Shown piece by piece: positions 8,326 through 16,989 of a DNA stretch of 17,899 nucleotides. Position numbers and translations under genes: made by a program. Within the stretch, counting starts at the first letter, position 1. The number at the start of each line of letters is the position of its first letter. The notes beneath the pieces are model-generated. The model was not told the origin of the DNA, did no database searches, and was given only the letters and a program-made list of their open reading frames with translations. Source of the stretch: Gemmatimonadota bacterium (GTDB lineage Bacteria; Gemmatimonadota; Gemmatimonadetes; Gemmatimonadales; GWC2-71-9); assembly GCA_003221985.1 (NCBI GenBank), contig QHUQ01000113.1, positions 1 to 17,899 of the forward strand, in the 5' to 3' direction.

Positions 8326-9881
8326 ATACGTATTCCCGGGCGGTGGTGACGGTGCTCGCGGGCGTCATCGCCTGCGGCAAGCCCCAGGCCGCCCCCACGT
8401 ACGAAGCGGTCCCCGTCTCGCGCCGCACGCTGGTGGTGTCGGCGTCGGCGTCGGGCGCCATCGAGCCCGTGCTCACCGTAGACGTGAAGTCGAAAGCCTC
8501 GGGCGAGATCATCGAGATGAACGTGCAGACCGGCGACGACGTGAAGGCCGGCCAGCTGCTCGCCTCCATCGATCCGCGCATTCCGCGCAATAACCTGGCC
8601 CAGGCGCAAGCCAACCTCCAGGTTGCGCAGGCGCAGCTCGCGAACGCCAAGGCCCAGCTGGCGCGGTCCGATACGCTGTTCAAGGCGCAAGCCATTACGC
8701 AGACCGAGTACGACCAGGCGAAGCTCGATTATGCCAACGCCAATGCCTCGGTGATTCGCGCGCAGTCGGATCTGGAGAACGCGCGCGACCGCATGAACGA
8801 CACGAAGCTGCGGGCGCCGCTGGCGGGCACGATCATCACGAAGAATGTGGAGCTCGGCACCGTGATTTCATCGCCGACGACCGACGTCGGCGGCGGCACG
8901 GTGCTGTTCAGGATGGCGAACCTCGACACCGTGCAGATCCGCGCGCTGGTGGACGAGACGGACATCGGCAAAGTGCAAGCAGGGTTGTTGACCACGATCA
9001 CGGTGGACGCCTATCCGAATCGCCCCTTCGAGGGCACCGTGTTGAAGGTCGAGCCGCAAGCGACGGTGCAGCAGAACGTCACGATGTTCAACGTGCTGGT
9101 GCGAATCCCCAATCCGAATCATCTGCTCAAGCCGGGCATGAACACGGAGGTGGAGATTCACGTCGGGCGTCGCGACAACGTGGTCGCGATTCCGAACGCG
9201 GCGCTGCGGACCCAGCGCGACGTGGCGTCGGCGGCGCAGGTGCTCGGACTCGACCCGAACGACGTACAGCAGCAGCTCGCGGCCGCGCGCCAGCAAACCG
9301 CGACCCGGGACAGCGCCTCGCTGGGCGGCGGGGCGGGCGGGGCGGGCGGGGCGGGCGGGGCGGGCGGCAGTGCTCCGCTGACCATCACGTTGCCGGATGG
9401 CCGCACGGTACCGGTTCCACCGGGGATCTCGGCTGCCCAGGTGAGACTCGCGCAAAGCGCCATGCAGAAGCGCCAGGCGGGCGGAACGCCGACCGATGAG
9501 GAACGGGCCGCCGCGCGCGCAATCTTCTCGGCCATGGGCAGCGGGGGAGCGGGGGGAGGCGGCTTCGGTGGCGCAGGCGGCGCCGGTGGATTCCGCCGCA
9601 CCACCGCGGAGCCGTCCAGCTACATCGTGTTCGTCATGAAGCAGGGGAAACCCGCCCCGCTGCAGATCCGCACGGGACTCACCGATCTCGATTACATCGA
9701 GGTCGTGAGCGGCTTGACGGAGCAGGACACGGTGCTGGTGTTGCCGAGCGCGTCGCTGCTGAACGCCCAGCGCGACATGCAGCAGCGCATGCGGAACGTC
9801 ACCGGCGGGGGGTTGCCCGGCCTGCAGCAACAGCCGACGACCACGCAACAGCGCCCCCAGGCGACGCCGGCGCGGCCGTAG
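8322..9881 (+). CDS. MacA-like periplasmic adaptor (membrane fusion) lipoprotein with Gly-rich inserts
   Basis: 519 residues. A short hydrophobic leader ends in VIAC, a plausible lipobox with Cys18 as the lipid-bearing residue. Then come the lipoyl half-motif ([26 protein letters not shown]), an Ala/Gln-rich coiled-coil hairpin (about 90-160), the second lipoyl half ([20 protein letters not shown]), a beta-barrel region, and a membrane-proximal domain ([14 protein letters not shown]). It would link the MacB-like permease to a TolC-like channel. It is longer than usual because of two low-complexity Gly/Ala inserts: about residues 337-352, from four 9-bp DNA repeats, and about 407-426. Between them lies a [13 protein letters not shown] segment. 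The C-terminal strand domain resumes with [22 protein letters not shown]. The tail is Gln/Thr/Pro-rich. ATGA overlap with the ATPase gene. Confidence 0.9.
9330..9365 (+). repeat. Four perfect 9-bp tandem repeats (GGGGCGGGC) in the adaptor gene
   Basis: GGGGCGGGC occurs four times in a row, in phase with the reading frame, and encodes Gly-Ala-Gly units. Similar G-rich sequence flanks it on both sides. In-phase 9-bp units allow length change without frameshift, and the tract has many closely spaced G runs, so it could form a G-quadruplex in the coding strand. Confidence 0.9.
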
Positions 9882-9882
9882 C

Positions 9883-11103
9883 ATGCTGCTCGGCGAAATC
9901 TTCCAGGTTGCGCTGCAAGCGATCCGCGCCAACAAGCTGCGGTCGTTCCTCACGATGCTGGGCATCATCATCGGCGTCGGCGCGGTGATCACGATGGTGG
10001 CGCTGGGCAGCGGCGCGCAGAAGGCCGTGCAGGCCCGGATCGCGGCGCTCGGGCCGACGCTGCTGTCGCTCTATCCGGGGCAGGCGTTCCGCGGCGGCAT
10101 CGCGATCGACTTCGGCCAGCGCGTCAGCCTCACGGTCGATGATGCGGCGGCATTGACACGCGATGCGCGCTACGTCAAGGCCGTCGTCCCGGAGCTGACG
10201 CGGAATTTCCAGGTCAAACGCGGCGGCCAGAACGCCAACGTCAACATCGTCGGCACGACGCCGAATTACGCCGCGGTGAAGAACTACACCCTCACGGCCG
10301 GCCGGATGTTCACGGCGGGCGAAGATGAAGGACGCCGCCGCTACGCCGTGCTCGGATCGTCCATTCCCGACATGTTCAACGCCAACGGCGCCGCGATGAT
10401 CGGCCAGGAAATCCAGATCCGCGGCATTCCGTTCGAGATCATCGGGGTGCTGTCGTCCAAGGGCTCCGCCATGGGTTTCGGGAATCCGGACGAGCAGATC
10501 CTGATCCCGCTGCAGACCGCGCGCTACCGCATCATGGGCACCGACCGCCTGCGGTCCATCACCGTCGACGCCGCCAGCGTGCCGCAGATGACGCTCGCCA
10601 TGATCGAGATCGAGCGCGTGCTGCGGCGCGAGCACAAGATCCGCCCGGGCGGCGACAACGACTTTCAGATCCGCAACCAGTCGGACATTCTGGCGACGTT
10701 CCAGGACACGACGAAGACGTTCACCTATCTGCTGGCCGGCATCGCGGCGGTGAGCCTGCTCGTGGGCGGCATCGGCATCATGAACATCATGCTCGTGTCG
10801 GTCACGGAACGGACGCGCGAGATCGGCGTGCGCAAAGCGCTCGGCGCGACGCGGTTCAACATCCTGTTCCAGTTCCTCGTCGAAGCGCTCGTCTTGTGCC
10901 TGGTGGGCGGTCTGCTCGGTATCCTGTTCGGCTCGCTGGGCGCCGTGGGCCTCTCGACGCTGATGCACTGGAACACCTCCCTCAATGTCTTTGCCATCCT
11001 CATCGCCTTCGTCTTCAGCGCGATCGTGGGCCTGTTCTTCGGCATCTGGCCGGCGCGGCGGGCTGCTGCACTGGATCCGATCGTAGCCCTGCGATACGAG
11101 TAG
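9883..11103 (+). CDS. MacB-like ABC transporter permease (FtsX domain)
   Basis: 406 residues with the MacB permease layout: a first membrane helix (about 17-40, FLTMLGIIIGVGAVITMVAL), a large periplasmic domain (about 45-275), and three C-terminal helices (about 278-303, 330-352, 370-392) forming the FtsX-like core. The IGIMNIMLVSVTERTREIGVRKALGA stretch is the family's coupling-helix signature. It lacks the fused ATPase of E. coli MacB; that part is the separate gene at 7582. With the adaptor and a TolC-like channel it would form a mechanotransmission exporter for peptides, toxins or lipidic substrates. The start is two bases after the adaptor stop, without an evident Shine-Dalgarno, suggesting translational coupling. 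A large hairpin follows the stop within a few bases, a likely end of the operon. Confidence 0.92.
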   Translation: MLLGEIFQVALQAIRANKLRSFLTMLGIIIGVGAVITMVALGSGAQKAVQARIAALGPTLLSLYPGQAFRGGIAIDFGQRVSLTVDDAAALTRDARYVKAVVPELTRNFQVKRGGQNANVNIVGTTPNYAAVKNYTLTAGRMFTAGEDEGRRRYAVLGSSIPDMFNANGAAMIGQEIQIRGIPFEIIGVLSSKGSAMGFGNPDEQILIPLQTARYRIMGTDRLRSITVDAASVPQMTLAMIEIERVLRREHKIRPGGDNDFQIRNQSDILATFQDTTKTFTYLLAGIAAVSLLVGGIGIMNIMLVSVTERTREIGVRKALGATRFNILFQFLVEALVLCLVGGLLGILFGSLGAVGLSTLMHWNTSLNVFAILIAFVFSAIVGLFFGIWPARRAAALDPIVALRYE

Positions 11104-11198
11104 AATGCGGAATGTGAAATGCGAAATGCGGAATTGACCTGACGAACCGTCACTCGCGTCAGGCATTTCGCATTCGGCATTCCACATTTCGCATTGTA
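11104..11198. repeat. Large hairpin with 7-bp (AATGCGR-type) repeat arms, possible terminator
   Basis: The left arm is AATGCGG, AATGTGA, AATGCGA, AATGCGG at 11104-11131. The right arm, 11164-11198, is CATTTCG, CATTCGG, CATTCCA, CATTTCG, CATTGTA, the same heptads in inverted orientation. At the tip, CCTGACG (11138-11144) pairs perfectly with CGTCAGG (11157-11163) around a 12-base loop. The whole can fold into a long, imperfect hairpin filling the gap between the permease and DUF5916 genes. A T4 stretch follows at 11200-11203, so rho-independent termination is possible but the U tract is weak. Its low GC and 7-bp period stand out from the surrounding coding DNA, and it looks like a dispersed intergenic repeat. 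Confidence 0.8.
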
Positions 11199-11209
11199 CT
11201 TTTAGTCCC
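11197..11209 (+). promoter_or_regulatory. -10-like element placed for a leaderless DUF5916 transcript
   Basis: TACTTT at 11197-11202 is followed by seven bases (ending in CCC) and then the ATG at 11210. A -10 hexamer at this distance puts the transcription start at or next to the start codon. No Shine-Dalgarno precedes the ATG. The arrangement resembles the element before the cytochrome gene at 17535. No clear -35 is seen because the hairpin arm occupies that place. Confidence 0.4.
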
Positions 11210-13522
11210 ATGCTCGCCGTCCTTCTCCTTCTCGTACAGTCCGCTGGCGATCCACAGCCGATTTACAATGGAGGGTTGCGACAGCTCGACGTGCGCCTGC
11301 CCCGCATCGAGACGGCGGCGGTGCGCATCGACGGGGTGCTCGACGAGGACGTCTGGCGCCAGGCGGCGCTGCTCACCGGATTCAGCCAGTACCGCCCCGT
11401 CGACAGCCGGCCGGCGGAGGATTCGACCCAGGTCCTCGTCTTCTACGCACCCGACGCGATCTACTTCGGCATTCGCGCGTACGAGGCGCACGGCAGTGTC
11501 GTGCGGGCCACGCTCGCCGACCGCGACAACATCGGCGCCGACGACAACATCCAGATCCTGCTCGACACGTTCAACGACCGGCGTCGCGCCTCGCTCTTCG
11601 AGGTCAATCCGCTGGGCGTGCAGCAGGACGGCGTGCGCAGCGAGGGGATCGCGGGCGCCGCCGGCGGTGCCAATGCCGGCGGCCGCTTCGACGGGGTTGT
11701 CGACTTGAATCCTGACTACGTCTACGAGTCTCACGGCCGGGTGACGCCGTGGGGTTTTGAAGTGGAAGTGCGGATCCCTTTCAAGAGTCTGCGTTACCAG
11801 AGCGGTGAAACGCAGGACTGGGGCATGCAAGTCGTCCGCGTCACGCAGCATACCGGCTACGAAGACACGTGGACCCCCGTCGTGCGCGCCAGCGCGAGTT
11901 TTCTCATTCAGTCAGGGACGCTGAAGAATCTCAGCGGGATGCGCCGTGGCTTGGTCATGGACGTGAACCCCGAGTTCACGTCTCACGTGGACGGCGCACC
12001 GACGGGGGGGGGGCCGGGGGGACCGGGGGGGCCGGCGTATCGCTATGGCCAGGTCGATCCGCAGCTGGGCGTGAATCTGCGCTGGGGCATCACGCAAAAC
12101 CTCAGCATGACCGGCACGGTCAATCCCGATTTTTCCCAGGTGGAAGCCGATGTCGGCCAGGTGACCGTCAACGAGCGCTTCGCCCTGTTCTTCCCCGAGA
12201 AGCGGCCGTTCTTCCTGGAAGGCCTCGAGCAATTCGATACGCCGAATGCGTTGATCTACACGCGCCAAATCCACGCCCCAGTGGGGGGCGCCAAGCTCAC
12301 GGGCAAAGTGGGGGGGACCGGGATCGCCTATATCGGTGCGGTCGATGACAACGAGACGACAGGCGCTCCGCATCCGGTATTCAACCTGCTCCGCCTGCGT
12401 CGTGACCTGGGCGCCTCGTCGACCGTTGGGCTCGCCTACACCGACCGCGTTGCCGGCAGCGATTGGAACCGGGTGCTCGCGGCAGACGCGCGCGTCATCT
12501 GGAAGAAGATCTGGTTTTCGTCGGCGCAGTTCGCGGGATCCTGGACCAGGGACGCGGCCGGGCAGCTGTGGGACGTCACGCTCTACGATCTGACCGGATA
12601 TTCGTACGGCAACCACGCGGAGCTCGTCGGCATCAGCCCCGATTTCAAGGCGTCGAGCGGCTTCGTGAATCGCGTCAACGTCGTCCACGGGCGGCTCTTC
12701 AATCGGTTTACGCGGTATGGGAAGCCGGGCGCGGCGCTGGAGAACGCGACGACCTATCTCCTGATTCAGCCCACGTGGCGCTATGACGATTTCCTCAGAT
12801 TTCGCCGCACGCTCGAAGGGTCGATTTCCCAGCAGTTCCAATTCACGCTACGCGGCGGATGGTTTGTGACGGCGCTGTGGCAAAATCTCCATCAGCGATT
12901 CGATTCCGCCGACTACAGCGGCTATCAGGTGGACTCTGGCGGCACTCCGGTGCCGTTCGTTGTCCCGCCTGGTCTCTACAACATGTGGGGCGGGCTCGGC
13001 GCCATCAGCACACCCAATCGTGCGGTGAAGGCCGACGTCAGCATCGGCTATGTCTCGGGCCCGATCTTTGCCGAAGCGTCCGAAGGCCGCGCGCTCAATG
13101 TCTACACCGCGCTCGAATGGAAGCCGACGTCTTCGCTTCGCTTCGCGGCGCAATGGCCGCATCAACGCATCACGCGCGCCCGCGACGGCAGCTGGTTCTC
13201 GACGGCCGACATCCCGCGCCTCAAGATCGAGTACCAGCTGAAGCGCGACATCTTCTTCCGGTATGTCGGCCAATACAGCGCGCAGCGACGGGACGCGTTG
13301 CGCGACCCGCGGACGGGCGACTCGCTCATCGTCAGCGGCAACCAGCCGCCTGAGCCCGAATTTCGGAACGACTTCCTGTTCTCCTACAAGCCGACGCCCG
13401 GTACCGTGCTGTTTCTGGGCTACGGCAGCTCGCTCACCGAGCAGGATCCGCTCAGCTTCCGGCGCTTGTCGCGCACCGCGGATGGCTTCTTCCTCAAAGC
13501 CAGTTATCTCTTTCGGATGTGA
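11210..13522 (+). CDS. CBM9-like / DUF5916 domain protein, probable outer-membrane beta-barrel
   Basis: 770 residues. A short hydrophobic leader (about 1-13) suggests export. Residues about 25-230 match a carbohydrate-binding-family-9-like fold: [14 protein letters not shown], then [15 protein letters not shown] and [15 protein letters not shown]. Residues about 240-770 match DUF5916: the conserved [41 protein letters not shown] block is present, and the rest alternates short polar and aromatic strands, ending in the aromatic-terminal LKASYLFRM typical of outer-membrane barrels. The function of DUF5916 is not known; genomic neighbours elsewhere suggest surface hydrolysis or transport. Residues 265-275 are a Gly/Pro linker encoded by long G runs. 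It shares GTGA with the chemotaxis gene. Family confident; role unknown. Confidence 0.88.
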   Translation: MLAVLLLLVQSAGDPQPIYNGGLRQLDVRLPRIETAAVRIDGVLDEDVWRQAALLTGFSQYRPVDSRPAEDSTQVLVFYAPDAIYFGIRAYEAHGSVVRATLADRDNIGADDNIQILLDTFNDRRRASLFEVNPLGVQQDGVRSEGIAGAAGGANAGGRFDGVVDLNPDYVYESHGRVTPWGFEVEVRIPFKSLRYQSGETQDWGMQVVRVTQHTGYEDTWTPVVRASASFLIQSGTLKNLSGMRRGLVMDVNPEFTSHVDGAPTGGGPGGPGGPAYRYGQVDPQLGVNLRWGITQNLSMTGTVNPDFSQVEADVGQVTVNERFALFFPEKRPFFLEGLEQFDTPNALIYTRQIHAPVGGAKLTGKVGGTGIAYIGAVDDNETTGAPHPVFNLLRLRRDLGASSTVGLAYTDRVAGSDWNRVLAADARVIWKKIWFSSAQFAGSWTRDAAGQLWDVTLYDLTGYSYGNHAELVGISPDFKASSGFVNRVNVVHGRLFNRFTRYGKPGAALENATTYLLIQPTWRYDDFLRFRRTLEGSISQQFQFTLRGGWFVTALWQNLHQRFDSADYSGYQVDSGGTPVPFVVPPGLYNMWGGLGAISTPNRAVKADVSIGYVSGPIFAEASEGRALNVYTALEWKPTSSLRFAAQWPHQRITRARDGSWFSTADIPRLKIEYQLKRDIFFRYVGQYSAQRRDALRDPRTGDSLIVSGNQPPEPEFRNDFLFSYKPTPGTVLFLGYGSSLTEQDPLSFRRLSRTADGFFLKASYLFRM
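12004..12031 (+). repeat. Poly-G cluster (G10, G6, G7) within the DUF5916 gene
   Basis: G runs of ten (12004-12013), six (12016-12021) and seven (12025-12031) are separated by only two or three bases and encode a Gly-Gly-Pro linker between the N-terminal CBM9-like domain and the barrel. Runs this long are prone to slippage during replication and to sequencing error. The frame is intact here. Confidence 0.85.
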
Positions 13523-15050
13523 TCACTCTCGACCATCAGCTCCTCGAGGAGCGCCTCGCGAAGCAGCGCCAGTACGTGCTCGCGAACACCCGTGCGCGCT
13601 GGGGGTTCGTGGGGTTCGGCATCGTGCTGCTCGTGGCGGTCAAGCTTGCCGGTATCACGCCGGTCTCGTCGTGGTTCATACTTGCCTTCGCCGCGAGCTT
13701 CGCCGCGGCGAATGCCGGCGTGCGCCGGCTGGTGCAGCGCGGCGCGTTCCAGCCGTGGTACGCGCAACTGAATCTGGTCGTCGGCTGTCTGCTGATCTCG
13801 GCCGTGCTCTACGCGATGGGACCGAACGGCCACGTGCTCTATGGCGCCTATCTCATCGCCCCGCTGCAGGCGGCCTTGTATCTCGAGCGCCGCGAGGCGT
13901 GGGGCGCGCTGATCATCAACCTCGTCGCGTTCACGCTGGTCACCGCACTCGCCCAGGTCGCCGGCCACGGGTGGCCGTGGGCGCTGTACATCCAGGAAGG
14001 CCTCGTCCTCGTCTTCGCCTGCGTGGCGCTCGTGCCGATGCTGGTCCAGATCGTCGATCGCCTGCGCAGCGCGCGCGGCGTGCTCGGCGAGATCGAGCGC
14101 GGCGACCTGACGCGCCAGATGGAGAGCGGCGCCGCCGCGGCCGCCACCGACGAGTTGGGATTCCTCGGCGTCAGCGTCAACCGCACGACCGCCGCGATTG
14201 CCGACATCGTTCGCGAGATCGGGGGACGGAACGCCAGCGCCAGCTCATCGGCTATGGGCGCCAGGATTCCGAAGCGGCCTCCGGTCTCGCGACCACGCTG
14301 CACGCTCGCGCCCAGGAGGCCGAGCGCCAGATCACGCAGATCGCCCTCCAGGCGCATCGCCGCGGCGAGGAGGTCGCCAAGGCCAGCACGCTGCTCATGA
14401 ACTTGATGGTCCACATGGATCATGCCTCGGAAGTCGCGGCCGTACTGGACAAGGAGTCGCGCGAGATCGGGAAGCTCGTGGACGGCATCACGCGCATCGC
14501 GAGCCAGACCGATCTGCTGGCGCTCAACGCCGCGATCGAGGCGGCGCGCGCGGGGCAGCACGGGCTCGGGTTCCGTGTCGTCGCCGGCGAGGTCAGAAAG
14601 CTCGCGGAGCAAAGCTCACGCTCCGCCGAAGAGGTGCGGACGAAGGTTCGCGCCACCCAGGATCAGATCAGCCGGGTCGTGGACGCCATGCAGAAGGGCC
14701 GGGAGGCGGCGAAAGGCGTCGGCAGCGTCGCGACGACCGTGCAGGGCGCACTCGACGCGATCTTCGCCGACCTGAACTCGACGGTCCAGTTCGCCACGAC
14801 GTTCGCCGCCGAGACCGAGAATCAGACGAAGCGGATGCGCGAAGTGTTGCGCCGGATGGAGGAGGTTGCCGCGATCGCCGATGGGGCGGCGACGGGTGCG
14901 CGCCAGACGTCCGCGGCGACGGCACAGCAGATCGCGTCACTCGGCGAGCTTACCAGCACATCGCAGCATCTGTCCGACGCCGCCGCGACGCTGGCGCAGA
15001 CGATCCGGCGCTTCCGCGTCAACGGGGGGGTGCGCGGCGGTTCGAAATGA
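13519..15050 (+). pseudogene. Methyl-accepting chemotaxis protein, split by a one-base frameshift
   Basis: The GTG start at 13519 shares GTGA with the DUF5916 stop. The first part (13519 to about 14225) encodes about six hydrophobic segments (residues about 30-185), a basic loop, and a HAMP-like linker ([13 protein letters not shown] to [13 protein letters not shown]). The signalling domain then continues in another frame from about 14226: [16 protein letters not shown], coiled coil, the hairpin tip [42 protein letters not shown], and the return helix to the stop at 15050. The switch lies at the G5 run 14221-14225; one more G gives a continuous 510-residue protein. Unshifted, the protein ends at 14400. 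It would sense a signal by its membrane domain and act on CheA/CheW; no che genes are nearby. It is either a sequencing error, phase variation, or a recent lesion. Confidence 0.87.
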
Positions 15051-16359
15051 GCCGCTTGGTCTGAGCGTTCGCGGTGCGGCGAACCTCGTCGACATCCGCA
15101 GTCTTCAACACACCGTCGCGCACGACAATGCGCCCGTCCACGATCACATGCCGGACGTCGGCGGGTTGCGCGCTGTAGACAATCCGGGAAATGAGGTCGG
15201 CGTCCTCCGGCTGGGCATGCGGTGCGGCGAGGTCGAGCACCACGACATCGGCGCACTTCCCCACTGCGATGGACCCGATCTCCGACTCGAGCCCCAGCGC
15301 CCGCGCGCCGCCGAGTGTCGCCAGCTCCAGCAAGGTCGGAGCGGGCATCACCTCGGGTCCGAGCCGGGGCTTCTGAATCAGCGCCGCGAGCCGCATCTCC
15401 GCGAATGCATCGAGCCGGTTGTTGCACGGCGCCCCATCGGCGCCGACGGCGACGCGGCAGCCGGCGGCCAGCATCTCGGGGATCGGCGCGATGCCGCTGC
15501 CCAGCTTCAGGTTGGAGCTGGGACAGTGGACGACGTTGGTCGCCTGGCGCGCCAGCCGCGCGATCGCGTCGTTGTCCGCCCACACACAGTGCGCCAGCGC
15601 GGCCCGCGGTCCGGAAATGCCGACGGAGTCGAGATACGTGATTTCATCGTGTCCCGTTTCCCGTTTCACGGTGTCCAGCTCGAGCGGGGTTTCCGCCGCG
15701 TGCGTATGGATGACCGCGCCCGCTTTTTCGGCCAGATCGCTCACGGCGCGCAACAGTGGACCGGTGCAGCTCGGCGCATACCGGGGGGCAAAGCAGTAGC
15801 GCAGCCTTCCATCCGCTGCCCCATGCCAGCGAGCGCAGAGATCCGCACTCTCTGTAAGCGCCTTGTCGGTCGGTTCACGCAGGGAGGGTGGGCTCGTCGC
15901 CGCGTCCATCAGGCACTTCCCCGCGGTCGCGCGAATGCCGATGGCCTCGAGCGCCTCGAACGCGGCACCCGTGTGGCGCACCGTCTCCATGTCGAGGATC
16001 GCGGTCGTGCCGCCGAGCAGCAGCTCGGCGGCGCCGAGCATCGCGGAGGCATGGATGGACGCCTCGGTGTGCGCCGCTTCGAGCGGCCAGATCCGTTTGG
16101 CGAGCCATGCTTCCAGCGGGAGATCGTCGGCCAGCCCGCGGAACAACGTCTGGCAGAGATGAATGTGGGCTTGGATGAGACCGGGAAGTAGGACGAGACC
16201 GGAACAATCGATGACAGTCGGCCGTCCGGCCGGCCGGCCGTCCGGCCGGCCAATCTTCTTTATCCGTCCGTCCTCTATGAGCACATCGGCGTCGAGGATG
16301 CGCCGCGCGCCGTCCATCGTGACGACGCGCCCGCCCTTCAACAGCAGCGCTTTACTCAA
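15019..16359 (-). CDS. Amidohydrolase, SAH/MTA deaminase-like (chlorohydrolase family)
   Basis: 446 residues with amidohydrolase metal and catalytic motifs: [11 protein letters not shown] (His65, His67), HTHAAE (His220, Glu223), LAHCVW (His257) and GADGAPCNN (Asp308). This set matches the MtaD/5-methylthioadenosine and S-adenosylhomocysteine deaminase group and related TrzA/AtzB hydrolases, which remove an amino group or halide from a heterocycle in the cytoplasm. N- and C-terminal strands form the usual beta-sandwich ([23 protein letters not shown]). The TTG start at 16359 shares TTGA with the M23 stop and keeps the first strands; ATG at 16317 would lose them. An extra [11 protein letters not shown] loop (37-47) comes from a 16-bp duplication. 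The last 32 bases overlap the chemotaxis gene tail to tail. Exact substrate uncertain. Confidence 0.9.
   Translation of the reverse strand: MSKALLLKGGRVVTMDGARRILDADVLIEDGRIKKIGRPDGRPAGRPTVIDCSGLVLLPGLIQAHIHLCQTLFRGLADDLPLEAWLAKRIWPLEAAHTEASIHASAMLGAAELLLGGTTAILDMETVRHTGAAFEALEAIGIRATAGKCLMDAATSPPSLREPTDKALTESADLCARWHGAADGRLRYCFAPRYAPSCTGPLLRAVSDLAEKAGAVIHTHAAETPLELDTVKRETGHDEITYLDSVGISGPRAALAHCVWADNDAIARLARQATNVVHCPSSNLKLGSGIAPIPEMLAAGCRVAVGADGAPCNNRLDAFAEMRLAALIQKPRLGPEVMPAPTLLELATLGGARALGLESEIGSIAVGKCADVVVLDLAAPHAQPEDADLISRIVYSAQPADVRHVIVDGRIVVRDGVLKTADVDEVRRTANAQTKRLISNRRAPPR
16220..16251. repeat. Perfect 16-bp tandem duplication inside the amidohydrolase gene
   Basis: GGCCGTCCGGCCGGCC occurs twice back to back. 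Each unit contains the palindrome GGCCGGCC. The two copies encode a loop of GRP repeats between the first beta-strand region and the VIDCSG strand. Sixteen is not a multiple of three, so gain or loss of one copy would shift the frame. Confidence 0.9.
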
Positions 16360-16989
16360 CGGAGCTTCAAGAGATCAGCGGGATCGAAGGCGACGGCCCC
16401 GTACTGCGCGCCCCAGTGCAGGTGCGGTCCCGTCACGCGTCCCGTGGCGCCGACGCGGCCGATGAGCTGGCCGCGCTAGGTCGAGCCCGTAATGCCGGCT
16501 GCGCCACACGCCATTCACCTTGCGCCCCGACCCGAACACGCTGGTGACGCGCGACGTGCGCGGACGCATGAAGGGGACTTTCCAGAGCCTCGGCAGCTCG
16601 TGCGCGCGTCGCGCCGCGTCACGCGCCAACACCCGTTCGCGATCGATGCGCGCCAGCAGCGCGCTGTCGGGAGGCGGGGTGAATCGCTCCGCGGCGCGCA
16701 CCTCCTCATTCGCCGGTGCTTTGCGCGCCACAACCGGCACGGATGCCTTGTGGCCGATGACGGCGCCGTCCCAACCAATGGAAAGTGTCATCACCTTGAC
16801 GCTGTCGGAGGCGGTCAGCGGCACGGCGGCGAATGCCTTCCCATCCCGGAAATGCAGTGGCTCGCCCGCGACCTCGCCGGTCACGGCGTCCGGTGCTGAC
16901 ACGACGATGAGCGAGCCCTGACGCGGCAGCTCCGGCTGCCATGTGATCTCCTGGACCGCCGTCACCGCGGCGAGCACGAGCAGCAGCAT
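16356..16989 (-). pseudogene. M23-family (LysM/lysostaphin-type) metallopeptidase, catalytic core deleted and frameshifted
   Basis: The ATG at 16989 shares TGATG with the lipoprotein stop. A hydrophobic signal peptide (MLLLVLAAVTAV) is followed by an all-beta N-terminal domain and a charged helical linker. The M23 domain begins [25 protein letters not shown], giving zinc ligands His166 and Asp170. It then breaks at about 16474-16480; the C-terminus is in another frame: [21 protein letters not shown], with the second HxH, and [16 protein letters not shown] to the stop at 16356-16358. Just before RGQ that frame has a TAG. The roughly 50-60 residues normally between these motifs are missing. The unshifted product ends at 16375 in Arg-rich nonsense. 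The intact enzyme would cut peptidoglycan cross-bridges in the periplasm. True pseudogene or assembly error. Confidence 0.87.

Noticed and set aside
11104..11198. CRISPR array, because of short regular repeats
   Set aside because: Repeats are 7 bp, contiguous and without spacers, and the two halves are inverted relative to each other; no cas genes nearby.
9799..11211. Minus-strand open frame of 470 codons antisense to the MacB-like permease
   Set aside because: It is a shadow of a clearly conserved permease gene; its composition is Arg/His/Asp-rich and its start lies in the heptad repeat (translated as repeat peptides).
13263..14220. Long upstream extension of the frame holding the chemotaxis signalling domain
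   Set aside because: Before about 14226 this frame is low-complexity Arg/Ala-rich sequence, an out-of-frame reading of the DUF5916 and receptor genes; only the part after the frameshift is real.
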